64,000 nt of DNA, from the NCBI GenBank assembly GCA_033807695.1, contig CM066304.1, positions 1 to 64,000 on the forward strand. Reading direction: 5' to 3'. This DNA is from Daedaleopsis sinensis (taxonomy: Eukaryota; Basidiomycota; Agaricomycetes; Polyporales; Polyporaceae). The position numbers and the translations under genes are program-made. Below the pieces are notes generated by a model, which was not told the origin of the DNA, made no database searches, and saw only the letters and a program-made list of their open reading frames with translations. Shown here piece after piece: positions 35,620 through 46,870 of the stretch (position 1 is the first letter of the stretch; each line of letters begins with the position of its first letter).

Positions 35620-35945
35620 AGCCCGTGCACGCCGGGTCCCGGCGTGCCCGGGATAATTCTCTCTATTCTTGATTTACTGCAGACATAGTATAGCAATCTA
35701 CAACGAAGGCTCGAACTGTCCGGGAACGCCGTACCTCGGCGTACCCGGGCTTTTAGACGCAATAGAGATACTTTTGACAATGTACATCTATCCCCCATAA
35801 TTCACGATGCGGACGCTGAGAGCCCGGGCACGCCGTACCTCGGCGTGCCCGAGGTACGGCGTGCCCGGGCCTTTAGACACAAAGTCTCCGTGTATAAGCT
35901 CCCAGAGCCCGGGTACGCCGGAAGCCGGCGTACCCGGGCGGTTAG
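35620..35945. repeat. Four hairpins of the CCCGGG-GCC family upstream of gene D
   Basis: GC-rich palindromes related to those in the gene D intron lie at about 35622-35655, 35721-35755, 35822-35872 and 35905-35941. The third is a 47-bp palindrome with 20-bp perfect arms and a 7-bp centre, formed as a hairpin within a hairpin. The last has a 13-bp perfect stem with a 3-bp loop. They lie in AT-richer DNA about 250-580 bp upstream of the gene D start. No genes are seen in 35400-36080. Confidence 0.9.
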
Positions 35946-36079
35946 ACGTGCTTTTCATAACGTACATCTATCGTTAGTTTCCTCGCATCCCCGGCGTGTA
36001 CGGTGTGCCGGGCATGCTCAATGCGCTTCGTGCTCATAAGCGCTCGTATGCTCGAGCCCAAAAGTCTGAAATTGATGGC

Positions 36080-36960
36080 TCTAACCTAGGCCTGACCCTT
36101 ACCCACATCTTTTTGAGCCCTTTAAATAGTAGCACTTACTTATAGTCTTACTAATAGTAGCACTTCAAAATAGCAGTAACAACAGAGATTGCCCCATAGC
36201 CCCACGGAAAATGATTGCACAGCCACAATCGTGCAACCATTGGATAGCCCTTGTTCCCACGATATCAGAATGGTACCTTGTCGCTGGGTTGCAGGCGACG
36301 GTTCACGCAGTATGGTCCCTTGTCGCTGCTTGTCGCTGGTTCGTCATTCCTCCCTAATATAGTGCATTCTATTGTACCGGCTATCTTGTAACGCTTATAA
36401 CTCCTTAACTAATGAGTGTTAGAACGTGAAATTGATACGGTTAGAAAGCCCTCGCACAGGACTACAAAAAATGTAAACGCTTCCTTGCCTTTTCGGGCGC
36501 TTAAACGCTTACTAAGCGCCCAGATGCGGTCAGTACTATCACTTTCTTATAGTAGACTAATAGAAATACTAATAGGAGCCCTTCAAAAGGTGTCAAAAAC
36601 AGAGATCCCCCCATAACTCCACCTAAACTCGCTGCACAGCCACAATCGTGCACCCGTCGGAAAGCCCTGCTTCTTGTGATATCGGAAAGGTACCTTGTCG
36701 CCAGGTTCCCACGCACCGTTCAGCCGGTATAAGGGTTTGTCACCTTGTCGCTGCTTGTCGCTACTACCTTTTCCCACCTAGCACCACGGGGAGGCGATGC
36801 ACAGCCACAATTGAGCGCTCATCATGTAGCCCCGATTCCCACGATGTCCGAAAGGTACCTTGTCGCCAGGTTCCGAGCGACGGTTCAGCCGCAACGGCCT
36901 TGTCGCCACTTTGTCATCAGAAATTAGGGGCTAATTTCTGGGATTATAACACTAGGGTGT
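36080..36960. repeat. Dispersed element X, copy 2
   Basis: Matches 2640-3060 over most of its length: the AACTCCTTAACTAATGAGTG, TTAGAAAGCCCTCGCACAGG and CAGCCACAATCGTGCA words occur in the same order, ending at GGGATTATAACACTAGGG. It has an extra internal duplication of the CACAATCG...TTGTCGC part. Same orientation as copies 1 and 3. Confidence 0.85.
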
Positions 36961-37809
36961 TTCGGTTATGCCCATCACTTGTGATCTCTCGTCTGCTTTG
37001 TACACTTCTGTATATCCGCACTACTGCTCTATGATCGACATTGTCGCCTCCATATGTTCTCTTAGTCTGTGACCGAGCGATGTTCTCGTTGCCTTCGTCT
37101 CTATGCACGCCCCATCCAAATATGCACATTGTATGTATGTAGGCTCACTATTAATACGATTATGCTCCTTAATGACACGCATATGCACCGACATATTGAT
37201 CATCACAGGCTGTTCCTCTGCTTATATACATCATTCTGAGCTCCTATTGGATGTGTGAATATTTATGGTAGCTGGCCTGTATAGGTAGTACCATGGTGGT
37301 CATGTAAATAAGAAGCTTTTGAAGTGTTATCTGTTAGAATGGAGGGAGCAGCGCAAAAGCAAGGCTATATGGCCCAAAGAGCGTTAAGCCAGTTCCAAAT
37401 TGGGATGGAGCGCCCAGCGGCTCGTATAGTCAAGTCCACTTTTAGCAGAGTAAGCGCTGTGCCCCATTCTGGGCCGTGCAGAGGCCCTGCATGCTTAGGT
37501 AAGCACCCCGCACCGTCCTAGGCCGTGCAGACGCCCTACAGCACCGCACCGGCCCAATTGGGGTAGCCCTGGCGCCTGGGTGGCTGCAATCGACCGCTTT
37601 AGGCAGCCCTGGCACCCGGCTGGCCTTTTTTGCCACCTGGCCGCCAAAATAAGCCGTCCTGACCGCATTAGGCATGCAGCCGACATGCCGAGCGGCCGCT
37701 ACAGCGTCTCCCCGGTCCCCTCTCCCCCCTCCCGGAGCCTCGTAATACAATAGGAGCTGGCCTGCACCTATTGTAATACGGCCTAGGTCAAGGTCCTGTT
37801 CATAATACA
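36961..37809. other. Unassigned DNA between element X and copia remnant
   Basis: No gene is recognised. A 61-codon minus-strand frame at 37021-37206 contains YLDGACIETKATR and looks mildly protein-like but matches nothing I can name. A GC-rich part (37460-37760) has short inverted repeats such as GTAATACAATAGG / CCTATTGTAATAC near 37742-37780. Confidence 0.4.
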
Positions 37810-38410
37810 TTAATACTACCACAGCTAGTGAGTTGTGCGGAGATTTGGGAGATAAAGGCGGCGAGGTCGGTGGAAGGAAGGTGATGATAACAGAGGCACA
37901 TTCGGCCTCGGAGATGACGACATCGTAGGTCAGCAGGTTGTTGTATGCAAGGCGAATGCGGTCGAGTTCGGAGTGAAGGTCGGCACCGGGCTTGCAACGC
38001 ATGTTCAAGAAGTCGCGGCGGAGGTTTGAGCGGGCAAGGAGTGACTTGCTAGTGGACTCTGTGACAAGGCCGGACCATATTTGGGCGACAGTTCCCTTGT
38101 GCTTGTGTTTCGAGTACGTGCTCGGAGCGATCTTCATCGTGAGGAGATACAGGGCAAGATTCTCCTTCTTTTCCCAGGCAGCGAGGGTGGTTGTCTCGGC
38201 AGCAGTAGGTCCGGTGTCGGGATTGGCAGGTGACGGGCGAGGGGACGTACCATCGAAGTGGTCACAGACCTCCTTCTGACGGATGGCGATCATGAACTGC
38301 TGTTCGAAAACGAGCCGGTTCTCTCCCTTCGAATCCAGCTTGTCGACTCCATTGACAAAGTCCGAAAGGGACGGCGTAGATGTCGTAGTAGCGGTGGCGG
38401 CAGGTGCCAT
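37810..38410 (-). pseudogene. Ty1/copia gag remnant (UBN2-type)
   Basis: Starts MAPAATATTTSTPSLSDF at 38410 and runs through ENLALYLLTMKIAP, IWSGLVTESTSKS and CKPGADLHSELDRI, the hallmarks of copia-type gag (UBN2/Retrotran_gag_2). Gag coats the RNA in virus-like particles. After VIITFLPP the homologous reading continues in another frame (FISQISAQLTS), so there is a frameshift at about 37880-37890. Nothing of protease, integrase or reverse transcriptase follows. It is a dead fragment. Confidence 0.75.
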
Positions 38411-38539
38411 GGCGGGAGACAGCGGCGGTTAGCGTGGATAACGGAGGGCGTTGCGCGATTGGTCTTGCTAGTTAAGGCCTTCACGCAGGGCTCTTAACCT
38501 ATGGGAGCAAGTAGTCGTCGTAATCTGTGAAGATAGACG

Positions 38540-38710
38540 GCGTAGCCTCAGTACTCACAGGCGGATGAGAGCAAGACTAATGATATTGTGTACCTGTAAA
38601 GATAGACGACGTAGCTATACATGGTACTAGTTAGCTCAGGCTATAGAACATACGTAGAAAGACCAACATACCCTCAGTACTCGCAGGCGGATGAGAGCAA
38701 GACTGAGGGA
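38540..38710. repeat. Short direct repeat near gag remnants
   Basis: The phrase CCTCAGTACTCACAGGCGGATGAGAGCAAGACT occurs near 38548 and, with one change, near 38672. The phrases GTAAAGATAGACGACGTAG and GTGAAGATAGACGGCGTAG are also paired. It could be part of a decayed LTR or leader of the copia fragment. Confidence 0.6.
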
Positions 38711-38759
38711 AAGGAAAAAAGAGCAGAGTGAAGTAAAAGGGAGAGCGTCTAGTGCTAAT

Positions 38760-39945
38760 GTAAGCAAGAATAATTGCCTAATATAGTATCTAGTAGGTGC
38801 TCTTGTGCGCGGCATATCCTATCGATGGCGAGGAGGCGGCGAGATGGATAGTGGACGCTTTTAAGGTAAGGCGAGACGAGTAGGAAGCAATAGTAAAGTA
38901 AATGAGAGGCAGGGGAAGGCAAATAGATGGCATGCACATAGGTCTGTATCCGGGATGGGTGCTCCAACATGGATGTCCGGCATGCGGTCTGCGGGTCGAC
39001 CGCCTCGATCCGAACCACGAAGCCGTACTTGTTGTATTGAAGGCGGAGATGGGTTGGGGCTTGTCTGAGCCCGAGGGAGCGGTCTATTGGCTCGAGCTCG
39101 GAAGGATACACTGAGTTGAGATTGACTTCGCAGGAGGGCGGAATAGAGATGTGTTCGAGGATAGTGACTGCTATCTGCGAGGATTCGTTCATATAGTGGT
39201 TGGATTTGTTCGTATCCATTGCGGAGAGAAACTCTAGATGCGCAAGTCTGACACATTTAAGTGCACGAGCGTGTGAGCGGAGGCGACAATTGTGGAAAGG
39301 GGTGATCGTAGTGCAGAGTGTTTCATCGTCGAGCACAAGGAGGTAGAGAGAGAGTTGAACATTCTTCATCGTTCATCTCCACGGAGTGGACAAAGTCCTT
39401 GAAGGATTGGAACTCGGACATAGTCATGCGGAGGATGTTCGTATGCAAGTCTAATCCAATCCATCGGGAAGCCACTGGTCGTACATCTCGTCCACAAAGT
39501 CATCCCACGACATCAACTGGAGCGCGATACGATTGGTGCGGTACCACATCCGGATGAGGGGATCTTGGAAGCCAATTGCGATGTGCTGAAACCTTTTTAG
39601 CGTTGTCGACGACTTATGCGTGAAGTACGATTCGGGCATGACAAACCATGTGCTGAGCAAATTGGAGTCCAGGCTGCCATCGCGGATGAGCGGGCGCTGT
39701 TTCAGATCCTTCTGCTCAATGGTGGCTATGCCATTAGACATGGTGTGACTGGTGTGTGTGCATGACAAGAATCGGGGTGGAATGTGGTTCGAGGAGGAGA
39801 TACAGGACGACAGGGTAATACGAGAAGGAATGGCAGGAAGGGGGAGAACAATGTCTGAATCAGAAGAGGAAACATATGATGAATCAGGGGAGTCGGGAAA
39901 GATAGATGTATCATGGGAGGGAATAGGTAAAGCAACATAAGCAAG
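38760..39945 (-). pseudogene. Ty3/gypsy gag remnant with frameshifts
   Basis: The upstream part reads FQHIAIGFQDPLIRMWY and MSWDDFVDEMYDQWLP, the retrotransposon gag core of basidiomycete gypsy elements. The sense then continues in a second frame (MTMSEFQSFKDFVHSVEMND) and a third (LYLLVLDDETLCTTI, SHARALKC). At least two frameshifts therefore break the gene near 39455 and 39365. No pol domain is present. The Pro/Ser-rich DNA upstream (39945-40315) may be the N-terminal gag region. Confidence 0.7.
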
Positions 39946-40524
39946 GGGAGGAAGGCGAGACGGGTAAAGATATTTCAGAAGGGGAAAACAAAACAGCGTT
40001 GGGAGGGGAAGAAGGAACGGAAGGTGTGGGCAGGTTGAGGTTGTTCGACTCAGCTATGGCTTGACCATGTCCTATGTCTTCGGGCGTGACCGCCTGATTG
40101 TCTTCGGCGGGTCCAAAGGAGCGAAACAAGGTGTCGTTGTGTGCGTCTGCAGGGTCGGTGGACGACGGTGTCGACAGTTTGTTGAGATCGGAAACGCTCG
40201 GTATGTTGTCAATGGGAGGATGTAGAAGGATGTCTGTAACAATGGGCATCAAAGCTATGCATTGCAAACGACGGACAGGAGGTGCGGGTGGTGGGTGGGA
40301 GGACAGGGTGTGCAAACGTGCAGCGGGAGAGGTGCGGGATTTGGGCAGGAGAAGCGGGAGGCTGGAGGGGCAGGAGGGGATGTGTTGGTCCGCCTGTGTC
40401 GACCGTCTTATCCCAAGCGGGCAGGGGTTCTGGAAGGTCTAGAAGGTGGGTAGTCGCCCGAGAAGTCTTTCCAAAAAAAGTAAACCTCCGATGGCTGACG
40501 ATGAGTGTGTGGACGTTAAAAAAA

Positions 40525-40854
40525 TGTAAGCAGGCCGATAGGCCAGCAAACACGAGAATCTGAACACACAAAGCTGCAGCAGGATAACGAGATCGTGCTG
40601 CGTAGCGAGCGGGTAAACTACGTCAAATACAAGTGAGAGGGAGAGTAAGCAAGAGGAGAACACACATGCGTAGCAAGAGGGGAAACTGAGGAGCTACACA
40701 GGACGTGGGGGAGCTATATAGGGAACGAGGGGGCAGGACCGAGTAATAGTGACGTAGTGGAGGGCCCAATAAGAACAGTCCGCTGAGTGTAACCAATCCG
40801 AACCGTCCACCAGGATCCTTCACTACTCATGTGCGGGTCCAGAACCGTGTAACA
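40525..40854 (-). mobile_element. Probable gypsy LTR
   Basis: On the minus strand it begins TGTTACACGGTTCTGGACC, followed by GGTGGACGGTTCGGATTGG and a TATATAG box at about 40715-40720. This is a typical basidiomycete gypsy LTR layout and lies on the 5' side of the gag remnant. The inner end is uncertain; an ACA at 40525 is a possible end. No clear primer-binding site or second LTR was found. Confidence 0.5.
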
Positions 40855-40859
40855 GCGTT

Positions 40860-41575
40860 AGACAAAAGGGAAAAATGACATTCAGATGGGGACCGTGCCC
40901 CTTATGTATGTGAATGTCTCAAGTCTGGAACTATAATCTGAGTAAGCTATAACTGGCCCTGTTGTCATCAGGAACCCAGGTGCAGCGATGTGAGGAGGAG
41001 ATCTTGACAAGAGAGGTCCTCGGAGGTATGACTCGGTGCAACAAGGGGTGGGACTTCACATACTGACGTGCGCGACTCCCCCAGATCACAGGTGATCGCC
41101 CTCGTCCCTCGTCTGCAGCCTACTGTCTCCGGATCTTTCTCCTGCTTTGTGCTCTTGTCCCATCGTCCGCGTACTGTACGTGAGTCCATGAAGAGCGCGA
41201 GTGAGGGAAAGAGAGAGAGTGAGGAAGGAACACAAGAGAGTGAGAGACAAGTGGATGAACGAGAGCGAGAGAGACCACGAGAGACCGCAAAGCAGCCTGA
41301 AGAGGAGCGGGAATCGTAAAAGCTACATGTGATAAATGGACAGATCGTACATTTCCTATACATGCATTATGTATATAATACCGTAACTGACAATGCTAAA
41401 TGAGGAGAGATAGTTGGCCCTGAAGGGGGGGAAGGCTGACTTCTGTGTCTGCCCAATTCAGATTAATTATTGTTTTTTGCCGGTAGCACGAAAGAGGACC
41501 CGCCATTCCCGCTCCCTCCCCTCCCTTCGGGGGGTCCCCCAAGCCGGGAGCGCTCAGGCGGGCACACTAAAGCCT
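40860..41575. other. Spacer with purine-rich tract
   Basis: Includes a purine-rich stretch at about 41185-41315 (GAGAGAGAGTGAGG-type) and an LTR-flanking part. No gene is recognised; open frames on both strands are low-complexity. Confidence 0.4.
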
Positions 41576-41589
41576 CGATCGCGCGTTCT

Positions 41590-41762
41590 CTACGTTCTCA
41601 GCCGAGAGCCGAGATCCGAGACACCGAGGCCCGAGACACGAGGCCCGAGGCACGAGGCCCGAGGCCCGAGACCAGACAGCCGAGAGCCGAGCAGCCTAAC
41701 CCTCTAACGCCTAACCGCTAACGCCTAACCACAACCCTAACCGCTAACCCTCACCCTAACGT
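41590..41762. repeat. Interstitial degenerate telomere tract
   Basis: A GAGGCCCGAGGCACGAG-type repeat (about 41620-41690) runs straight into about 70 bp of degenerate telomere words: CCTAACCCTCTAACGCC, CTAACCACAACCCTAACC and CTCACCCTAACG (41693-41762). The orientation is the same as the terminal telomere. Element X follows 1.2 kb inward, as it does at the true end. Confidence 0.75.
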
Positions 41763-41769
41763 CGAGGAG

Positions 41770-42919
41770 GGTGAAGGCTTTGGCTACAGCATGTCACACG
41801 CTCCAAATTGTGCATTTTCCCAGTGCAGGAATCACCAGCTGGCTTAAATTAGTCAAAAAACCCATATCAATGGCTATAAATACTAGAGAAATAGATTCCT
41901 TCACCTGTGTGAGTTGAAATGCACTGGTCCTGCAGCCTGATAAACACTCCAAATTCAGTACCTTTTGAATGAGCCATGTCTCATCTTGTTTCAAGCATAT
42001 TTGGGAGTTGTACATATATATCTACTCCACAGCTAAATAAAACACCCTATTTTACGACTGCGGTGTGGTAAGATGTAGTTTTCTGACCAACTGACTTGAT
42101 GAAAATTACATCGTCCCTCAGGATACTATTTCGTGGGTGCATGGTCACAGTATACACCTATTCTGATTGTAATTCAAGCTGTGCCCAATTCGATTGGGTC
42201 CTGACAAGATGAAGTCTAAATTAGCATAGTAAAAGTGTTTGCGGTGTGCGGGATGTTGAATTTTGATTATATCTCAGTTTGTCCCTCAGATCATGAAAGT
42301 AGACCGTAATGCTGACCTGACAAGCATACTCCCATGTGGATCAAGAAAAAACTCAGTTCGATTAGCCCTCCGCAATATCCATAGCCTTTCCCGCACAAAA
42401 AGAAGGCGTTATATTGGTATCTGGAAGGCCAGCCACAAAATTCCGGTTTGTCCCTTAGGTCTGGGTGGAGGAAATTCAGGGGATTCCGACAAGCCCACAC
42501 TCGCCCTGATCGGGCCAGAACTCAATTTGATTGGGATATATCAATTCTAGACCCGGCAATGGCCATTGCTGCAGAGTTATGCGGTAAAGATTGGCTCATA
42601 GAATGTGACACAGACATGCTACTCCGGATCGTCCCTTAGTTCCATGATCGTGTGGTTCTTGGCAGTGCAGAAATTAAGGTTTGGAGCCACTCCTCCCAAA
42701 TTCCAGTTCGATTAGCACTTGCCATCAAACTCGTTGGCCACTAGCCTGTCATTGGACTACAGGTCCTGCAGCTCTAGCATTTGTTGTTTCCCACGGTCAT
42801 GTGGTTTCTGTAACGGTTTGTTCAGACACCTGGGTATATGCTCAAAAAGTTTCAGAGCTTTTGTGCATATATTGAGCCCGTGATCGCCGTTTGTAACGGT
42901 ACGTGCTTTTCAAGAAATA
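41770..42919. other. Gene-free DNA with weak internal repeats
   Basis: Words such as CAGTTCGATTAGC, CAATTCGATTGGG and TTTGTCCCTCAG/TTGTCCCTTAG recur several times, suggesting a decayed tandem or mobile sequence. No coding features are recognised. Confidence 0.45.
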
Positions 42920-43720
42920 CTAACGCTAGGTTAGAAAGCTATTGAACAGGGCTACAAAAAACGAAAACGCTTGTTCGCCTTTTTGGGCGCTTATTTTGTT
43001 ACTTTTGTATCGCCAATAACTCCTTAACTAATAGTCATAACAAAGTGAAACTGATATAGTTAGAAAGCTACTGACCCTGGCTACAAAAAACAAAAATGCT
43101 ACTTCGCCTTTTTGGGCGCTTTTTTGCTTACTAAGCGCCCAGGTGCGGTCAATAGAACCAGTAATAAGCCCTACTAATAGCAACCCTTCTAATGACCCTT
43201 CAAAAACCACTTGTTAGAATACTTAAGTGCACTACAGGGGCGCTTAGTAAGCAAAAAAGCGCTCAATCCTGTAAATAGCATGAATGGGCGCTTATTTCGC
43301 ATTTTAGCGTGGGAAAGTGTGCTTGTTTTGCTTGAATGCACTACCATCCGCTACTAATTGCTCCATAACTCCGCCATATCTTTACATATTGCAATGCTTG
43401 TACCTGCGTTGGAAAGCTCTGAATGCAGGGGTGTGCTCACAGTACCTTGGCACCAGGTGCCGCAGGCTACCTGATGCAGTAGAGGCTCAACAGTACCTCG
43501 GCACCACTAGTATCTGAGTGAAAATGGGCCACAGCTTATTCAGGTGGACGTGCACAGCCATAACCATAACCCCAACGTATAGCCCTGATTCTCACGATGC
43601 CCATGAGGTACCTTGGCACCAGGTTCTGAGCAACGGTTGAGGAGCTATGGCCCTGTTGGCACTTCGGCACCACCTCGGCACCAGGAATTAGCCCCAAGTT
43701 CCCAGTATTATAACACTAGG
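42920..43720. repeat. Dispersed element X, copy 3
   Basis: 42925-43230 matches 2130-2440 of copy 1 almost word for word (TTAGAAAGCTATTGAACAGG, TTCGCCTTTTTGGGCGCTT, CTTACTAAGCGCCCAG), and the end at AGTATTATAACACTAGGAG matches copies 1 and 2. A perfect 24-bp inverted repeat (43116-43139 and 43240-43263) flanks about 100 bp inside it. The border with gene F lies at about 43720-43731. Confidence 0.85.
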
Positions 43721-43730
43721 AGCCTGTAGC

Positions 43731-46609
43731 CTCAAACGAGGACACCACTCCTTCACAACCTGCTGCGGCCAAAAAGGCTCGCAAGGCGGGCAACAAAGGT
43801 CCGTCCATGGCATGACACGTCATGACACGTATTCATCACTGACTTCTCCTAGATGCCACCAACCATGCGCAGTCTGACAACATGGCTGATAGTATACAGG
43901 CGAGTTGTGCGAGTTGGTGGCGATAAAGTAAGAACTTGCGACTCACCTTGGCAATCATTTGATAGACCGCTGGCACTGGTGCAGAGTCGCAATCTGTCAA
44001 GCAGCCCGATTCAACTGACCATGGGCATGACACCAGGCCAGGCAACCGCGGACGCCGTCCTGCTGTTGAAGCGGGACTAGGGAAACGTAGCAAAAACGAG
44101 ATCCAAGCCGCTGCGGACGCGAAAAAGGCTAAGTTGCTAGCTGAGGCCGCTGCTAAGGCCACGGAACAAGCAGCACGAGATGCGGAGCACGCTGAGGTAG
44201 TCTCTGAGCTCGCACGTATGATGGATATGCGTGCACAAGAGGAGCGTGAGGAGGCTGATTACTTTGGTGAGTGTGTGAATGTACCGGATTACGTCTTTGT
44301 TCTCACTGGCGAGAATGATGGTGGCATGGTTCTTCTGCCTCATATGGCAGACTCGAACCCCGGAGACGAGGTGGGCGATCATGACACACCCGCACCATCG
44401 GATTCGGAGAACAACACACACGCACCGGTCCCATCACATTCTATACCACTACCAGTAAGTCCTCATCTACTCTTGCATCTCTACTATCGCCTTCCTCTGG
44501 GCCTCAACTGCCCTGCCACAGGTGCGAAACGGACACACATCTCGTCACGCGAGAGCGTCTGCCCGTGATCGTTCCTGTGATCCTGCAAACACCCGTGATA
44601 TCCAAGACTCGGACGAAGCTACTGCAGACGCAGTCGCATCGCAACGCCTTGCACCCAAGGCAAGTAGTACTAGCTGTATGCTTCTAGTTTACCTCACTTA
44701 CGAATTCTGAGTGTAGCTCACGACCGCTCAAAAGTGTGCGAACAGACAGGATGCAGCCCGAAATGAGCTGACAGCCCAGCGCTCTGCGTCACAACTGCTC
44801 AACCGCAAACCCCGTGCCCCCGGGCGTCCTGCAGTCACGCCGTATGTCCACCATGTTCCCGATTGATTAGCAAGCTCACATATGTGGATTCCTAGCATGA
44901 AGAGCTCAGCTCCGGCTACCTCTAGTACCAGCTCCCGCGTCAAAAACGATGCATTTACCCCAACATGGCGCCGCAGCCTCTTGGCTGCCGCACATGCCAC
45001 AACCGCTGCCGGTCGTCGCTCATCCCAGTCTCCTACAAAATCACTGCCCCGGTCCCCTTCTACTACTCCAACTGTGGCGGGCAGGAGGACTACTGCAGCC
45101 TCCATGACCCTCGCGACACCCCGGACCAAAGGTGAGGATCGAGTCTCAGGTCCTCATGGTCCATTTGACGTAGACGTCTAATACCCACTTAGACTTCCAA
45201 CGTCACACGCAGCATGAGGATCAAGATCTGGATTTCGAGGCCCCCGCCGGGCTCTCAGAGCAGGATGTCCATGCTGATCGTGCATACGTAGTCGCGAACA
45301 CTCCCACGCGTACCAAAAATGGGGCTCCGCCCAATCTAGTAAGTACTGTCCCCTTTTGTTCTATAGATTTGACGATTTACAGTCGTCTGTTGAGCAGAGC
45401 ATTGATATGTGGGACCTTTCGTCCAAAGAGGTCGACAAGCGCAAGCCTAAGAAGAAGACCAAGTCTACGAAGGCTCAGCCGCAGCCGCTTCCGAAGGAGA
45501 CCAACAGTGAGGGAGATTCAGACCCCGAAGATAGCAGCAAGTCGATTCGCTTCGAACTCCTTCTGACGTGGGCAAAGCCTCGAGTGAAAACTCAGGTGAT
45601 GCCTGCAATACGCGAGTACCTCGGTGTTCAAGACAATCCCTGGTCCCTCAGCAACGACACGTTTGACGACTACATCAAGATCGTTCAATACTTCCTCGAC
45701 ATCGTGTTCCCGGAGCGGCACCACATCCTGAAGAAGAAGGACATCATCTATAGATGGGTACGTCTATATATTCAGTCGCATAGTAGATCATACAGTGTCC
45801 CACCCCCTATCCCTCGTTTGTAGTGCCGTCAAGAAGCCTATGAGTGGCGGAGTGGCTTCCAGAAATCCGCGAACCGCTCCGTACGCACGTGGATGAACGT
45901 CCGCGCTGAAGACGAGAAGATGCCCGAGTCAGACCGTTCCAACGCTGCCATTCAGAGGTGGCTCTGTGACGCCATGAAACTGGGCAGCGCAGCTTTCTTT
46001 GGCAGCCCCAACGTTACAGATGTATGCCAGCCTCCTCAATCACCTATGCGTGTTTCCGTACAAACGTACTCACACAACGACAGCCTACTGAAGCCCGGAA
46101 CCAGTTCCATTCCGAGTTTATTCTCAAAACCGTGGCATATCACCTCAGCGCGATCTCTGACTCCGTTCTGGACCACAACGACGATATGCTTGTCCCGGAC
46201 ACAGGTCCACAGTGGCGCCCTGTAGGAGCTCTTGCGCTCGCTGCAGCTGCAGTACGTACATTTAACGCATACGTGTGAACGCTCACTCACGATCAGCACA
46301 CAGGTCCAGCGCGCATTTGCGTGGTATACAGGCGATTATCGCAAGGGCATTGCCCAGAAGATGTTCTCGCGCAAGCAGGCTGGAGCACTGACAGGGCTCT
46401 GGCGTGAAACGACCATCGAGCAACTGCTGGTCGAGAAGCCGCACCGTCTCGATCGCGTCTTCGAGAGCGCCAGCAAGCTCATTGGTGTCGACGAAGAGGA
46501 ACACCCGAGTATGCCACACCCGGGGCCCAACCGCTTCCACATCCGGGAACGAAGTAGTTCTCCTCCCATGGTGCCTTTGGATGCTGACGAGCTCTATGCT
46601 ATTGAGTAG
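43731..46609 (+). pseudogene. Gene F: DUF6532-like protein, first exon missing
   Basis: A chain of about eleven exons reads in frame from an AG acceptor at about 43730 to the stop at 46609. Examples are 43966-44266 (Ala/Lys-rich, coiled-coil-like KNEIQAAADAKKAKLLAE), 44351-44454 and 45384-45756. The last four exons hold an all-helical domain with SIRFELLLTWAKPR, FHSEFILKTVAYHL and GALALAAAAVQRAFAWYTG, ending at LDADELYAIE. The layout (helix, FH.EF, then an ALAL..A helix before a Y.G.Y element) resembles DUF6532 of Agaricomycetes, but distantly. No ATG lies between the acceptor and the element X border, where a stop (TAG at 43719) closes the frame. The 5' exon has therefore probably been lost, or lies hidden further upstream. 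The rest shows no frameshift, so the truncation may be recent. Confidence 0.55.
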
Positions 46610-46689
46610 ACATATATACATGCTCGATTGATACATATCCCATTGGTAGAACGACCGCAATACACGCCGACCGCCATTCTACTACACAG

Positions 46690-46870
46690 TCGCGGTGGGA
46701 TGAACCCTCTGATAGGTCTGAAAGGTCTGACCGCGTGCTATAAACGATATCTGAAGCTCTTCAGACCGATGTCTGAAGGTAAGTTGTCTGAATGATCTGA
46801 AAATGTCTGAAGTGTATCTGGAAACATCTGAAACGTCTGTATCAGATACTTTCAGAAATGTGGGAAATTA
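46690..46870. repeat. TCTGAA-rich short-motif tract
   Basis: About a dozen copies of TCTGAA/TCTGAAA/GTCTGA at irregular spacing follow shortly after the gene F stop codon. The tract is too irregular for a microsatellite. It may be a decayed repeat or the gene's 3' flank. Confidence 0.7.
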
